Origin: Burkholderiales bacterium
Lineage (GTDB): Bacteria; Pseudomonadota; Gammaproteobacteria; Burkholderiales; Burkholderiaceae_C
Length of the DNA stretch: 64,000 nt
Direction of reading: 5' to 3'
NCBI GenBank assembly: GCA_003963005.1
Contig: RXJW01000009.1
Location: forward strand, 40,165-104,164
Every line of letters begins with the position of its first letter. The first letter of the stretch is position 1. The position numbers and the translations under genes were made by a program. The notes under the pieces were generated by a model. That model did not search any database and was not told the origin of the DNA. It saw nothing but the letters and a program-made list of their open reading frames with translations. Shown piece after piece: positions 7,900 to 20,763 of this stretch.

Positions 7900-9846
7900 T
7901 CAGTTCGCGACGACCAGCGGCAGCTCGATCACACTGCGCCGGTACACCCGCTGCGTGGCGGCCTTGTAGTCCGCCGGCCGGGCTTCGAAGATGCTCGGCA
8001 CGAAGGTCTGCGGATTGCGGTCGTAGAGCGGGAACCAGCTGGACTGGATCTGCACCATGATGCGGTGGCCCGGCAGGAAGACGTGGTTGGCGTTCGGCAG
8101 CGAGAAGGTGTAGCTCAAGGGCTCGCCGGGCTTCAGGGCCTTGGGCTGCGACCACGACTCGCGGTAGCGGCCGCGGAAGATGTCGCCCGACACCATCAGC
8201 TGGTAGCCGCCCAGCGCGGGCTGGGCAGGCACCTCGTCGGGGTAGACGTCGATGACCTTGACGACCCAGTCGCTGTCGGTGCCGCTGGTCGACGCGATCA
8301 GCCGGGCGATCGGCTCGCCGGCGATCTTGACCGGGGCCTTCAGCACGTCGCTGGTGTAGGTCAGCACGTCGGTACGTCCGGAGGCCTCGCGCTGGTCGTC
8401 CACCAGCCAGCGCGGCCAGGTCATGCCCTTGTTCTCGTCGTAGCCGGCGGGCCGGATCGGGCGCTGCCGGTAGGGCACAGGCTTGGCGGGGTCGGACACG
8501 TACTCGTCGAAGCCTGCATCGGCGGCGGCCGGCGCAGTGTCGAGCTGGAGCTTGAAGCCCGGCTGCAACGCCAGCGGCGTCGGCTGGATGCGGCAGCCGC
8601 TGACGCATCCCCGCGGCCAGCCGTCCAGCGCCAGCCAGCGGCCGCTGCCGGTCTCGTAGGCCGCGACCCGGGCCGGCGGCGTGGCCAGCGCGATGCCCTT
8701 CAGGTGCTCGTCCAGGAAGGGCTTGAGCACCTGCTGACGGAACTCCCAGGCGGTGTCGCTGCGGAACTTGATCGCGCCGATGAAGCTGCCATCGCCGATC
8801 GCGCCGCCGTGCACCCACGGGCCCAGGGCCATGCGCACGAGCGGCGCGGAGTCGGGGCGCGCCGTCAGCGCCTTGTAGACGGCCGGGGCGCCGTAGATGT
8901 CTTCGGCATCCCAGAGGCTGTGCACGAGCAGCGTCGGCACGGTCAGCGGCTTCTGGGCCAGCAGCTTGTCCATGGCCTGCTGCTGCCAGAAGCTGTCGTA
9001 GCTCGGATGCGCCAGCACCTTGCGCCAGAAGCCGCTCTGCTCCAGCCCATGCCTGCGGCCGAGTTCCCCGGCCGAGCCGGCCTGCAGGTAGGCGTCGTAG
9101 TCGTCGTAGTGGGTCGTGAACCACTTCGCCTCGTTCTTGCGGGTGACGACCTGCTCATACATGTAGCCCAGGTTCTGCTGCCGGAAAGCGCCATGGTGGA
9201 ACCAGTCGTCGCCGCGCCAGCCGTCCACCATCGGATTCATCGGCACCGCCGCCTTCAAGGCCGGGTGCGGGTCGACCAGCGGCGCGAGCGACAGGAAGCC
9301 GTCGTACGAAATGCCGATGATGCCGACGCGCCCATTGCTCTCGGGCAGGTTCTTGACGAGCCAGTCGATGGTGTCCCAGGTGTCGGTCGCGTGGTCGACC
9401 GGTGTCGGGTTGAGCGGCCCGCGGAAGGGCCGGTTCATGACGTAGTCACCCTCGGACTCGTACTTGCCGCGCACGTCCTGCACGACGCGGATGTAGCCGC
9501 CTTCGATGATCACGTCCGACGCGTGGTCGTAGCCCTGGATGAGTGCGGCCATGTGCGCGCTCTCGTTGTGGCTGGTCAGTTCGCCGGCGTTGTAGGGCGT
9601 TCGCGTGAGCAGGATGGGCGCGTTCTTCGCGCCCTTGGGGATGAGGATGACGGTGTTGAGCTTGGTGCCGTCGCGCATCGAAATGGGCACGATGCGCTTT
9701 TCGTAGTCAAAGCCCTCTGTCGACGGCTTGAGCTCAGCTGGCGTTTCGCTCGGCAGCCCGGGGTAGCTGGGCGGCTCGGCGGCTCGGGCGGCGCCAGCGG
9801 CCAGGCCGAGGGCCAGGAGCAGGCAGGGCAAGGTCTTCATCGTCAT
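7900..9846 (-). CDS. CocE/NonD family hydrolase (S15-type alpha/beta hydrolase)
   Basis: 648 aa with a signal peptide (TMKTLPCLLLALGLAAGAARA). ATG 9846 was chosen because GGAGAG lies about 6 bases upstream; the longer track ORF extends into leader. The family includes cocaine esterase, alpha-amino-acid ester hydrolases and glutaryl-7-ACA acylase. The expected triad is visible: Ser in GISYDG (about 178), Asp in LLVHSLWDAEDIYG, and His in LGPWVHGG. The C-terminal jelly-roll domain (PLSYTFSLPNANHVFLPGHR) is present. It acts on esters or amides of acyl amino acids, probably in the periplasm; the real substrate is unknown. No linked pathway genes. Confidence 0.9.
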   Translation of the reverse strand: MTMKTLPCLLLALGLAAGAARAAEPPSYPGLPSETPAELKPSTEGFDYEKRIVPISMRDGTKLNTVILIPKGAKNAPILLTRTPYNAGELTSHNESAHMAALIQGYDHASDVIIEGGYIRVVQDVRGKYESEGDYVMNRPFRGPLNPTPVDHATDTWDTIDWLVKNLPESNGRVGIIGISYDGFLSLAPLVDPHPALKAAVPMNPMVDGWRGDDWFHHGAFRQQNLGYMYEQVVTRKNEAKWFTTHYDDYDAYLQAGSAGELGRRHGLEQSGFWRKVLAHPSYDSFWQQQAMDKLLAQKPLTVPTLLVHSLWDAEDIYGAPAVYKALTARPDSAPLVRMALGPWVHGGAIGDGSFIGAIKFRSDTAWEFRQQVLKPFLDEHLKGIALATPPARVAAYETGSGRWLALDGWPRGCVSGCRIQPTPLALQPGFKLQLDTAPAAADAGFDEYVSDPAKPVPYRQRPIRPAGYDENKGMTWPRWLVDDQREASGRTDVLTYTSDVLKAPVKIAGEPIARLIASTSGTDSDWVVKVIDVYPDEVPAQPALGGYQLMVSGDIFRGRYRESWSQPKALKPGEPLSYTFSLPNANHVFLPGHRIMVQIQSSWFPLYDRNPQTFVPSIFEARPADYKAATQRVYRRSVIELPLVVAN

Positions 9847-9915
9847 CCAAACTCTCCAAGGCAGTGCCATGGATGCTAGGGCGACGCTGCCCCGCCCCAC
9901 CACGGGGTTCACCCT

Positions 9916-10119
9916 TCAACAGCAACGCCCCTGCCGGCTCGCATAGCGCGCGGCCTGACGCTCCCGGAAAAAGTCCTCGTAGCTCATCGGCGGGCGCTCC
10001 GGATGCGTGGCCTGGTGGTGGGCCAGGTAGCTACCGTAGTCCGGCACGCCCACCATCAGGCGCAGGCTCTGCGTGAGATAGCGCCCGGCCTGCGCCAGGT
10101 CGCGCCGCAACTCACGCAT
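9916..10119 (-). CDS. YbdD/YjiX family small protein
   Basis: 67 aa (MRELRRDLAQAGRYL.., ending RYASRQGRCC), a DUF466 family member that almost always follows a CstA-type transporter. Visible family features are the MVGVPDYGSYLAHH core and PERPPMSYEDFFRERQAARY. The start overlaps the end of cstA by 8 bases, so the two are translationally coupled. Function is unproven; a role in assembly or activity of the peptide/pyruvate transporter is inferred from linkage. The longer start in the track is rejected because it lies in cstA coding sequence and lacks similarity. Confidence 0.88.
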   Translation of the reverse strand: MRELRRDLAQAGRYLTQSLRLMVGVPDYGSYLAHHQATHPERPPMSYEDFFRERQAARYASRQGRCC

Positions 10120-12175
10120 GCTGACCCTCGGGCAGCGCCACGAAGCTGGCCTCCTGCGCCGTGGGCTGGCCACTGCGCCGCGCGGCGAGGATGGTCTTCA
10201 CGCTGTAGACCAGCACGCTCAGCACCACGCCCATGAAGAGCATGCACAGCGCCGCATCGAGCCGGTCGTTGAACACCACGCGCTCCATCGCAGCCAGCGT
10301 CTTGGCGGGTGCCAGCACCTTGCCCTCGGCAATCGCGGCGGCGTACTTGTCGGCATGCGCCAGGAAGCCGAGCCTGGGGTCGCTGGAGAAGATCTTCAGC
10401 CAGCCCGCGGTCATCGTGCAGCACAGCAGCCAGGCTGCCGGCACGGCCGTCACCCAGGCGAAGCGGTCCTTCTTCATCTTGAAGATCACGACCGTGCCGA
10501 GCAGCAGCGCCACGGCGGCAAGCATCTGGTTGGCGATACCGAACAGCGGCCACAGCGTGTTGATGCCTCCCAGCGGATCGACCACGCCCTGGTAGAGGAA
10601 GTAGCCCCAGGCCGCCACGCACAGGCCGGTGGCGAGCAGGTTGGCCACCCAGCTCTCGGTGCGCTGGAGCGACGGCACGAAACTGCCCAGCAGGTCCTGC
10701 AACATGAAGCGGCCCGCGCGGGTGCCGGCGTCCACCGCGGTCAGGATGAACAGTGCCTCGAACAGGATGGCGAAGTGGTACCAGAAGGCCATCATGGCCT
10801 TGCCGCCCACGACCTGGTGCAGGATCTCGGCCATGCCCACGGCCAGCGTCGGCGCACCGCCGGCGCGGGCCAGGATGGTCTTCTCGCCGACGTCGGCGGC
10901 CGCCTGCGTCAGCATCTCGGGCGTGACGACGAAGCCCCAGGTGGACAGCGTCTGGGCGACCGTCGCGGCGTCCTTGCCGACGACGGCGGCCGGGCTGTTC
11001 ATCGCGAAGTACACGCCCGGCTCGATGCAGGAGGCCGCCACCAGCGCCATCACCGCCACGAAGCTCTCGGCCAACATGCCGCCGTAACCGATGTAGCGCG
11101 CATGGGTCTCGTTCTCCAGCAGCTTGGGTGTCGTGCCCGACGAGATCAGCGCATGGAAGCCCGACACGGCGCCGCAGGCGATCGTGATGAACAGAAACGG
11201 GAACAGACCACCAGCCCAGACCGGGCCGTTGCCGGCAGCGAACTGCGTGAAGGCCGGCATCTTCAGGGGCGGCGCGACGATGACGATGCCGATGGCCAGC
11301 GCGACGATGGTGCCGATCTTCAGGAAGGTGCTGAGATAGTCGCGCGGCGCCAGCAGCAGCCACACGGGAATGCAGGCCGCCACGAAGCCGTACCCGATCA
11401 GCGCCCACACCAACTGCACCGGCGTGAACGTGAAAGCTGCTGCCAGACCCGGATGCTCGCTGACCCACTGGCCACCGAAGATCGCCGCCATCAGCAGCGC
11501 GAAGCCGATGACCGACACCTCGCCGATGCGGCCCGGGCGAATGAAGCGCAGGTAGACGCCCATGAAGAGCGCGACCGGGATGGTGGCTGCCACGGTGAAG
11601 GTGCCCCACGGCGAATCGGCCAGGGCCTTCACGACGATCAGTGCCAGCACGGCCAGGATGATGATCATGATCATGAAGGCGCCGAACAGCGCGATCAGAC
11701 CCGGCACCGTGCCCATCTCCTGCTTGACGAGGTCGCCCAGCGAGCGGCCGTCACGGCGCGTCGAGATGAACAGCACGATGAAGTCCTGCACCGCACCCGC
11801 GAAGACGACGCCCGCCAGGATCCACAGCAGGCCGGGCAGATAGCCCATCTGCGCGGCGAGCACGGGGCCGACGAGCGGGCCGGCACCGGCAATGGCGGCG
11901 AAATGGTGGCCGTACAGCACGTGCTTGTTGGTGGGCACGTAGTCCAGCCCGTCGTTGTACTTCCAAGCGGGCGTCTGGCGGTTGGCATCGAGCCCGAGCA
12001 CCCGGTGGGCGATGAACAGGCTGTAGTACCGGTAGGCGATCAGGTAGGTGCATAGGGCGGCGGCCACGACCCACAGCGCGCTGATCGTCTCGCCGCGGCT
12101 CAGGGCCACGGTGGCGAGGGATGCAGCACCCAGGACGGCAACGCCCGCCCACGCAAGGTGGCGGCGCAGATTCAT
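10112..12175 (-). CDS. cstA: Carbon starvation protein A (CstA-type inner-membrane transporter)
   Basis: 687 aa, the usual length, with about 16-18 hydrophobic segments. Family motifs are LDANRQTPAWKYNDGLDYVP, GHHFAAIAGAGPLVGPVLAAQ and ISSGTTPKLL. CstA proteins take up peptides or pyruvate when carbon is scarce. ATG 12175 gives MNLRRHLAWAG; the track start lies 108 bases upstream in leader. Its small YbdD/YjiX partner follows. A two-component system lies about 0.6 kb upstream beyond a divergent secreted-protein gene and could regulate it, but this is only positional. The 233-bp divergent gap 12176-12408 shows no recognised operator. Confidence 0.95.
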   Translation of the reverse strand: MNLRRHLAWAGVAVLGAASLATVALSRGETISALWVVAAALCTYLIAYRYYSLFIAHRVLGLDANRQTPAWKYNDGLDYVPTNKHVLYGHHFAAIAGAGPLVGPVLAAQMGYLPGLLWILAGVVFAGAVQDFIVLFISTRRDGRSLGDLVKQEMGTVPGLIALFGAFMIMIIILAVLALIVVKALADSPWGTFTVAATIPVALFMGVYLRFIRPGRIGEVSVIGFALLMAAIFGGQWVSEHPGLAAAFTFTPVQLVWALIGYGFVAACIPVWLLLAPRDYLSTFLKIGTIVALAIGIVIVAPPLKMPAFTQFAAGNGPVWAGGLFPFLFITIACGAVSGFHALISSGTTPKLLENETHARYIGYGGMLAESFVAVMALVAASCIEPGVYFAMNSPAAVVGKDAATVAQTLSTWGFVVTPEMLTQAAADVGEKTILARAGGAPTLAVGMAEILHQVVGGKAMMAFWYHFAILFEALFILTAVDAGTRAGRFMLQDLLGSFVPSLQRTESWVANLLATGLCVAAWGYFLYQGVVDPLGGINTLWPLFGIANQMLAAVALLLGTVVIFKMKKDRFAWVTAVPAAWLLCCTMTAGWLKIFSSDPRLGFLAHADKYAAAIAEGKVLAPAKTLAAMERVVFNDRLDAALCMLFMGVVLSVLVYSVKTILAARRSGQPTAQEASFVALPEGQHA

Positions 12176-12408
12176 GAGGTTTGTCTCCGTGTCGGTACAC
12201 ACCTCGACATGGGGCGCGACCGTGCCGGAAGTCTCGGCAAACCGGCGCCCCGGGGCATCGGTCAAGCCACGCGGGCCCGGCACGCGGGATCACCTAAGGG
12301 TCAACCCCGACTACAAGCACTTACGAATCCGGCCATCCCGGCGTCAACGCGTCAGCGCGTATGCCGTTGATGACACATCGCCAAATCCCGTATTGCTGGA
12401 GGCCTTCC

Positions 12409-12792
12409 ATGATCCGCTCCCTCGCCGCCGCCACCCTGGCCGCCGCCGCCCTGCTGGGCGCCGGTGCCGCTCACGCCGGCACGCACTGGTCCATCGGCAT
12501 CAGCCTCCCGCCGGTCGGTGTGGTGGTGGCAGAGCCCGCCCCGGTCTACTACGCCCCGCCGCCGCCCGTCTACTACGCCCCGCCACCGCCCGTCTACTAC
12601 GCCCCGGCCCCGCGCTATGTGGAGCGCGAGGTGGTGTACGCCCCGGCGCCGCGCGTCGTCTTCGAAACCAGCTACCGCGAGCGCCGCTGGGAGCGCTGCG
12701 ACGACCGCTGGGATCGCCGCGGCGAGCGCTGGCACGAACGCCACGAGCGCTGGGACGGCGGCCGGGACTACGGCCCCTACCGCGGTCGCTGA
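12409..12792 (+). CDS. Small secreted protein with Tyr/Pro repeats
   Basis: 127 aa from the ATG preceded by GGAGG at 7 bases. A clear signal peptide (MIRSLAAATLAAAALLG..AHA) is followed by three tandem copies of a VYYAPPPP-type repeat encoded by about 24-base DNA repeats. The tail is rich in charged and aromatic residues (RWERCDDRWDRRGERWHERH). Similar short YYAPPPP/RWDRR proteins are common and uncharacterised in Burkholderiales. They may be periplasmic or surface associated. It is divergent from cstA and convergent with the two-component genes. No function is assigned. Confidence 0.82.
   Translation: MIRSLAAATLAAAALLGAGAAHAGTHWSIGISLPPVGVVVAEPAPVYYAPPPPVYYAPPPPVYYAPAPRYVEREVVYAPAPRVVFETSYRERRWERCDDRWDRRGERWHERHERWDGGRDYGPYRGR
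12535..12612 (+). repeat. Tandem coding repeat (VYYAPPPP)
   Basis: Three successive copies of a unit starting GTCTACTACGCCCC lie inside the secreted-protein gene. Copies differ only at a few Pro codon third positions, so this is a recent or slippage-prone tandem expansion that could vary between strains. Confidence 0.85.
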
Positions 12793-12800
12793 TCGCACCG

Positions 12801-12824
12801 CCGGCGGCGCTCAGACGCCGCCGG
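12801..12824. terminator. Hairpin between convergent secreted-protein and response-regulator genes
   Basis: Arms CCGGCGGCG and CGCCGCCGG form a perfect 9-bp stem with a 6-base loop. The stem spans the response regulator's stop codon. There is no T-run on either strand. A bidirectional terminator role is inferred from position. Confidence 0.5.
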
Positions 12825-13443
12825 GGTCACGCGCATGCTCCACGGCATAGCGGATCAGCTCCGCCTGACCGTCGAGTTCGAGTTTGCGCTTGATGCTCTG
12901 GCGGTGGGCCTCGACCGTGCGCACCGACAGGTCCAGCTCGCGGGCAATCTGCTTGCTCGACGCGCCGCGGCCGAGCGCCGACAGGATCTCGCTCTCGCGC
13001 GGCGTCAGCACGGGCTTGGGCGCCTGGCCGCGGAATAGCCGCCCCGACACCGCGGCACTCAGGAAGGTGCCCCCGGCGGCGACCGCATCGATGGCCGACA
13101 CGATCTCCTGCGCCGGTGCGTCCTTCAACACGTAGCCCCGCGCACCGGCCGTCAAGGCGCGCTGCACGTACTCGGGGTTGTCGTACATGCTGAACATCAG
13201 CAGCTTGATGGCCGGGCGCGCCGCCAGCATCTCGGCGCCCAGCGCAATGCCGTTGACGTCCTTGAGGCCGACGTCCATCAGCACCACATCCGGCTGGGCC
13301 TGATCCAACTTCGCGAGCGCCTCGGCCCGGTGGCCCGCTTCGCCCACCACCTCGAAGCGCGACACCGCCTGCAGCCGCGCGACCAGCCCTTCACGCACCA
13401 TCGGATGGTCGTCGACGATCAGGATGCGGATGGGCGGTGTCAT
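12811..13443 (-). CDS. Two-component response regulator, NarL/FixJ type
   Basis: 210 aa. The receiver domain (about 5-120) has the acidic pair in ILIVDDHPMVREG, the phospho-acceptor Asp in VVLMDVGLKDVNG (about 55) and the conserved Lys in GYVLKDA. The C-terminal LuxR-type helix-turn-helix (about 145-205) reads LTPRESEILSALGRG.SKQIARELDLSVRTVEAH. It is a cytoplasmic transcription factor phosphorylated by the kinase encoded immediately upstream; the genes overlap by ATGA. Targets are unknown; neighbouring cstA or the secreted-protein gene are candidates by position only. Confidence 0.94.
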   Translation of the reverse strand: MTPPIRILIVDDHPMVREGLVARLQAVSRFEVVGEAGHRAEALAKLDQAQPDVVLMDVGLKDVNGIALGAEMLAARPAIKLLMFSMYDNPEYVQRALTAGARGYVLKDAPAQEIVSAIDAVAAGGTFLSAAVSGRLFRGQAPKPVLTPRESEILSALGRGASSKQIARELDLSVRTVEAHRQSIKRKLELDGQAELIRYAVEHARDPGGV

Positions 13444-14810
13444 GCGAGGGCGCGTGCGAGCGTGGCTGGCGAGAGTGTCACGGCAAGCCGGCAACCCTGG
13501 CCGGGCGACGTGATCAGGCTCAGGCGCGCGCCCAGCGCGTCGGCACGCTCGCGCATGCTCCGCAGCCCGAGGCCCCGGTCGGCCACGGCTTGAGCCGCGA
13601 CCGCGTCGAAACCCCGGCCGTCGTCCTGCACCTGCAGCGCGAGGCCCCCGTCCCGCTCAAAGCGCAATACAAGCGACACCTCCCGTGCATGGGCATGGCG
13701 GGCCACGTTGTTCAGGGCCTCCTGCGCGATGCGGAACAGCGCCGTCTTGACAGCGTCCGGCAGGTCGATTTCCTCGCCTTCGATCGAAGCCTTGAAAGCC
13801 GTGCCACCGGCCGCGTCGAACTCGCCGGCCAGGTGCTGCAACGCCGCGGGCAGGCCCAGCGTGTCGAGCAAGGCAGGTCGCAGCGCATGGGACAGGTGAC
13901 GCACCTCGGACAGCGTGCTGTTGAGCCGCTTCAGCGCCAGCTCCTGCAGCCGCGCCGCCGAGGCCGGCTCGGTCTGGGCCGACTCGATCAGCAGCTTGGT
14001 CGCCACGAGCGCCTGGCTGACGCCGTCGTGCAGGTCACGCGCCAGGCGCGCCCGCTCGTCTTCCTGGCTCTGCACCACTTCGCGGGCCAGCGCCCGCAGC
14101 TTGGCTTCGGCGCTGCGATGCTCGCTCAGGTTCAGCACCAGGGCGCCCGCGCTGATGAGGCCGATACCCAGCACCGCCACGGCACCGACCCAGAGCATCG
14201 TGTCGGTGATGTTCTGCCGCGCGCCGCGTTCCAGTTCGGCCATCGTCGCCTCGATGCCGTCGAGATAGAGCCCCGTGCCGAGCATCCAGCCCCACTCGGG
14301 CACGGCCACCACGTAGCCGAGCTTGGGCGCGAGCTGGCTGCTCGACGGTTGGCGCCACAGGTACTCCACATAGCCACCCCCCGCCTTCGCCTGGGCGATG
14401 AGCTGCTGGATCGTGGGCCGCCCCTTCGGATCGCGCAGCCCCCAGAGGTCCTGCCCGATCAACTCAGGCTGGCGCGAGTGCATCAACACCCGACCCCGCA
14501 GGTCGTACACGAAAAAGTAGCCGTCCTGGCCGTAGTCCAGCGACTGCAGGATGGCCAGCGCCCGGTCCTGCCCGCCGGGCTGGCCGAGCAGCGGCTGAAT
14601 GGTGCTGGCGGCCAGGTCCACATAGTGCTTGAGCTCGGTCCGCCGCGCATCCATGTAGCTGGCGCGCACGAGGGCATGCTCGCGCGACGCCAGCTCGCTT
14701 TCCTGCTGCCGAACCGCCAGCGCGATGAGCGCGAGCGACAGCAGCAGGGGCAGCAGCGCCAGCAGCAAGAGCTTGCTGCGCAGCGACAGCGGCCTCATGC
14801 GTCGTCGCAT
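13440..14810 (-). CDS. Sensor histidine kinase with periplasmic Cache domain (HisKA_3 type)
   Basis: 456 aa. An N-terminal membrane segment (about 12-32) leads into a periplasmic single-Cache sensor (about 40-195: YFFVYDLRGRVLMHSRQPELIGQ, YVVAVPEWGWMLGTGLYLD). A second membrane segment (about 205-228) follows. The dimerisation domain has the phospho-acceptor His in ERARLARDLHDGVSQAL (about 259). The HATPase domain shows ALNNVARHAHA, DDGRGF and GLGLRSMRERA. Cache domains of this type usually bind small carboxylates or amino acids. It partners the overlapping response regulator. Confidence 0.94.
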   Translation of the reverse strand: MRRRMRPLSLRSKLLLLALLPLLLSLALIALAVRQQESELASREHALVRASYMDARRTELKHYVDLAASTIQPLLGQPGGQDRALAILQSLDYGQDGYFFVYDLRGRVLMHSRQPELIGQDLWGLRDPKGRPTIQQLIAQAKAGGGYVEYLWRQPSSSQLAPKLGYVVAVPEWGWMLGTGLYLDGIEATMAELERGARQNITDTMLWVGAVAVLGIGLISAGALVLNLSEHRSAEAKLRALAREVVQSQEDERARLARDLHDGVSQALVATKLLIESAQTEPASAARLQELALKRLNSTLSEVRHLSHALRPALLDTLGLPAALQHLAGEFDAAGGTAFKASIEGEEIDLPDAVKTALFRIAQEALNNVARHAHAREVSLVLRFERDGGLALQVQDDGRGFDAVAAQAVADRGLGLRSMRERADALGARLSLITSPGQGCRLAVTLSPATLARALA

Positions 14811-14830
14811 GCGCTCACCGGCTCAGCCCC

Positions 14831-18157
<3,327 letters not shown>

Positions 18158-18221
18158 CGGGATCTCCGATCGAGTCGCAAAACCCGCAACTCTAGGCGCC
18201 CTGTGCCGCCCATTCGGAAAG

Positions 18222-18872
18222 TCAGGCCGAGGGTTGTCCCTTGAATCGCGCCTTCAAGGCACCGCCGATCACCACCAGCCCGGGGATCAGGATCATGGCC
18301 CAGATGATCTTGTCCAGATGGGTCTTGACCCAGGGCACGTTGCCGAACAGGTAGCCGATGAGCGTGATGCCGCACACCCACAGCACGCCGCCGGTCACGT
18401 CGTAGAAGGTGAACTTGCGCCGCGTCATCTGCGCCACGCCCGCCACGAAGGGCGCGAAGGTGCGCAGGAAGGGCATGAAGCGCGCGGCGATCAAAGTGAA
18501 GCCACCGTACTTTTCATAGAAGGCATGGGCCTTGTCGAAGGCCGCCTTGTTGAAGAAGCGCGAGTTTTCCCACTGGAACACCCGCGGCCCGAAGTAGCGG
18601 CCGATCGTGTAGTTGCACTGGTTGCCCAGGATCGCGGCTGCGGTCAGCAGGGCCATCGCGGTGCCCAGGTCCATCAGCCCCACGCCACACATCGCCCCCA
18701 CGACGAACAGCAGCGAATCGCCCGGCAGGAAGGGCATCACCACGACACCCGTCTCGACGAAGATGATCAGGAAGAGCAGCGCATAGACCCAGGCGCCGTA
18801 CGCCTGGACGAACTCGGCCAGATGGCGGTCGACGTGCAGGATGAAGTCGATGAGGAAGGGCAGCAGATCCAT
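18222..18872 (-). CDS. DedA family membrane protein
   Basis: 216 aa with several hydrophobic segments. DedA/VTT signatures are visible: FVETGVVVMPFLPGDSLLFVVGA, GNQCNYTIGRYFG, FYEKYGGFTLIAARFMPFLRTFAPFVAGVAQM and GGVLWV. DedA proteins are inner-membrane flippase-like proteins, some translocating undecaprenyl phosphate or phospholipid, and are needed for envelope integrity and drug tolerance. The essential acidic (E in FVETG) and Arg (RFMPFLRTF) residues are present. It is divergent from mutL with only about 50 bases between starts. Confidence 0.94.
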   Translation of the reverse strand: MDLLPFLIDFILHVDRHLAEFVQAYGAWVYALLFLIIFVETGVVVMPFLPGDSLLFVVGAMCGVGLMDLGTAMALLTAAAILGNQCNYTIGRYFGPRVFQWENSRFFNKAAFDKAHAFYEKYGGFTLIAARFMPFLRTFAPFVAGVAQMTRRKFTFYDVTGGVLWVCGITLIGYLFGNVPWVKTHLDKIIWAMILIPGLVVIGGALKARFKGQPSA

Positions 18873-18923
18873 GGCGCGGCATTATCCCGGGCGCTGCATG
18901 ACAGCCCGCCGATAATCCGGCCG

Positions 18924-20759
18924 ATGGAGTCCCCGCTGCCCGACACCCCTGCCCCGCGCCCGATCCGCGAACTGCCCGACGAGCTGATCAGCCAGATCGC
19001 CGCCGGCGAGGTGGTCGAGCGGCCGGCCTCCGTCGTGCGGGAGTTGGTGGACAACGCGCTCGATGCCGGCGCCCGGCAGATCCAGGTCAAGCTGATGGCC
19101 GGCGGCGTCCGCGCGATCGTTGTCGAGGATGACGGCTGCGGCATCCCGGTCAAGCAGCTGCCGATGGCTCTCAAGCGCCACGCCACCAGCAAGATCGCCA
19201 GCCTCCACGACCTCGAATCGGTCGCGACCATGGGCTTCCGGGGCGAGGCCCTGGCGGCCATCGCCTCGGTGTCGGACATGACCATCGCCTCGCGCACCGC
19301 GGCCGACGCCCATGCCCACCGGCTCGACGCCCGCAGCGGCGAACTGCAGCCGGCCGCGCGCTCGCGCGGCACCAGCGTGGAGGTGCGCGAGCTTTTCTTC
19401 GCCACGCCGGCACGCCGCAAGTTCCTGAAGACCGACGCCACCGAACTCGCCCATTGCGTGGAAGCCGTACGCCGCCATGCGCTGGCCCGACCCGATGTGG
19501 GCTTTGCGATCTGGCACGAAGGCAAGCTGGTGGACCAGTGGCGCCCCGCGTCGACCGAGCAGCGCATCGCCGACGTGCTGGGCGAGGACTTCATCGCCGA
19601 GAGCCGCGCGTTCGAGCACAGCGCCGGTCCGCTCGCGCTGACGGGACGTGCCGGCCTGCCCGAAGCAGCGCGCTCGCGGGCGGACCAGCAGTACGTCTGG
19701 GTCAACGGCCGCTACGTGCGCGACAAGCTCATCAGCCACGCGATCCGCTCCGCCTACGAGGACGTGCTGCACGGCCAGCGCCAGCCCAGCTACGTGCTCT
19801 TCATCGAGATCGCGCCCGAACTGGTCGACGTGAACGTGCACCCGACCAAGATCGAAGTGCGCTTCCGCGATGGCCGGGCCATCCACCAGAGCGTGCGTCG
19901 GGCCTTCATCGACGCGCTGGCCCAGTCGCGCAGCGCGGACACCTCCGGCATCGAATCGGTCATGGCGCCGCTCGGTTTTGCCCCGACGATGCCGGCGACG
20001 CTCTACGTGGCCGAGCCGCGCCCCGCCTACGTCGCCCCGGTGCCGCCCACGGCGGAACAGGTGCGCCTGTCGCTCGTGCAGCACGAGGCGCTGTGGGAGC
20101 CCGCCCAGCTGCCCGCCGCGCCGGCGCCCTCCGCGAGCGCACCGGCCCTGCCGATCCAGCGACTGCCCGACGAAGACTGGCCCCTGGGCCGGGCCGTGGC
20201 GCAGATCCAGGGCGTGTACATCCTGGCGGAGAACCAGCAGGGCCTGGTCATCGTGGACATGCATGCGGCGCACGAACGGGTCGTGTACGAGCGGCTGAAG
20301 GCGCGTCTGGGCGCAGCACAGATCGAGAGCCAGCCGCTGCTGATCCCGGTGAGCTTTGCCGCCACGGCCGAGGAAGTCGCCGCCGCCGAGCAGCATGCCG
20401 ACACGCTCGCCCGCCTCGGCCTGGACGTGGCCCCGCTGTCCACCCGCACGCTGGCCGTGCGTTCGCGCCCGGCGCTGCTGGCGGCGAGCGATCTGGTCGC
20501 ACTGACCCGCGAATTGCTCGCCGAGATGGCGCAGTTCGACGCCAGCTCGGTCCTGGAGCGTGCCCAGCACGAAATCCTCGCCACGATGGCCTGCCACGGC
20601 GCCGTGCGCGCCAACCGCCAGCTCACGCTCGACGAGATGAACGCCCTGTTGCGCGACATGGAGGCGACCGAGCGCGCCGACCAGTGCAACCACGGCCGCC
20701 CCACGTGGCGCCAGCTCGACATGCGCGACCTGGACGCCCTCTTCCTCCGCGGACGCTGA
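18924..20759 (+). CDS. mutL: DNA mismatch repair protein MutL (endonuclease-type)
   Basis: 611 aa from ATG 18924; the 901-aa track ORF is a frame extension across the divergent dedA gene. The GHKL ATPase domain (1-330) has [20 protein letters not shown] and [10 protein letters not shown]. The C-terminal dimerisation domain carries the metal-dependent nicking motif [12 protein letters not shown], fitting the DQHA(X)2E(X)4E pattern, plus [12 protein letters not shown] and CNHGRPTW. This MutL should therefore nick DNA itself, as in Neisseria, and not need MutH as in E. coli. mutL, the pseudouridine synthase and miaA form a tight plus-strand group. Confidence 0.96.
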   Translation: MESPLPDTPAPRPIRELPDELISQIAAGEVVERPASVVRELVDNALDAGARQIQVKLMAGGVRAIVVEDDGCGIPVKQLPMALKRHATSKIASLHDLESVATMGFRGEALAAIASVSDMTIASRTAADAHAHRLDARSGELQPAARSRGTSVEVRELFFATPARRKFLKTDATELAHCVEAVRRHALARPDVGFAIWHEGKLVDQWRPASTEQRIADVLGEDFIAESRAFEHSAGPLALTGRAGLPEAARSRADQQYVWVNGRYVRDKLISHAIRSAYEDVLHGQRQPSYVLFIEIAPELVDVNVHPTKIEVRFRDGRAIHQSVRRAFIDALAQSRSADTSGIESVMAPLGFAPTMPATLYVAEPRPAYVAPVPPTAEQVRLSLVQHEALWEPAQLPAAPAPSASAPALPIQRLPDEDWPLGRAVAQIQGVYILAENQQGLVIVDMHAAHERVVYERLKARLGAAQIESQPLLIPVSFAATAEEVAAAEQHADTLARLGLDVAPLSTRTLAVRSRPALLAASDLVALTRELLAEMAQFDASSVLERAQHEILATMACHGAVRANRQLTLDEMNALLRDMEATERADQCNHGRPTWRQLDMRDLDALFLRGR

Positions 20760-20763
20760 ACCC

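Noticed and set aside
6439-9879. 1146-aa plus-strand ORF
   Set aside because: It runs in a second frame over amiC and antisense to the S15 hydrolase, has extreme Arg/Gly/Ala/Pro composition and shows no domain. It is a high-GC shadow.
10118-12055. 645-aa plus-strand ORF antisense to cstA
   Set aside because: His/Gln/Asp/Arg-rich shadow of a well-supported membrane-protein gene.
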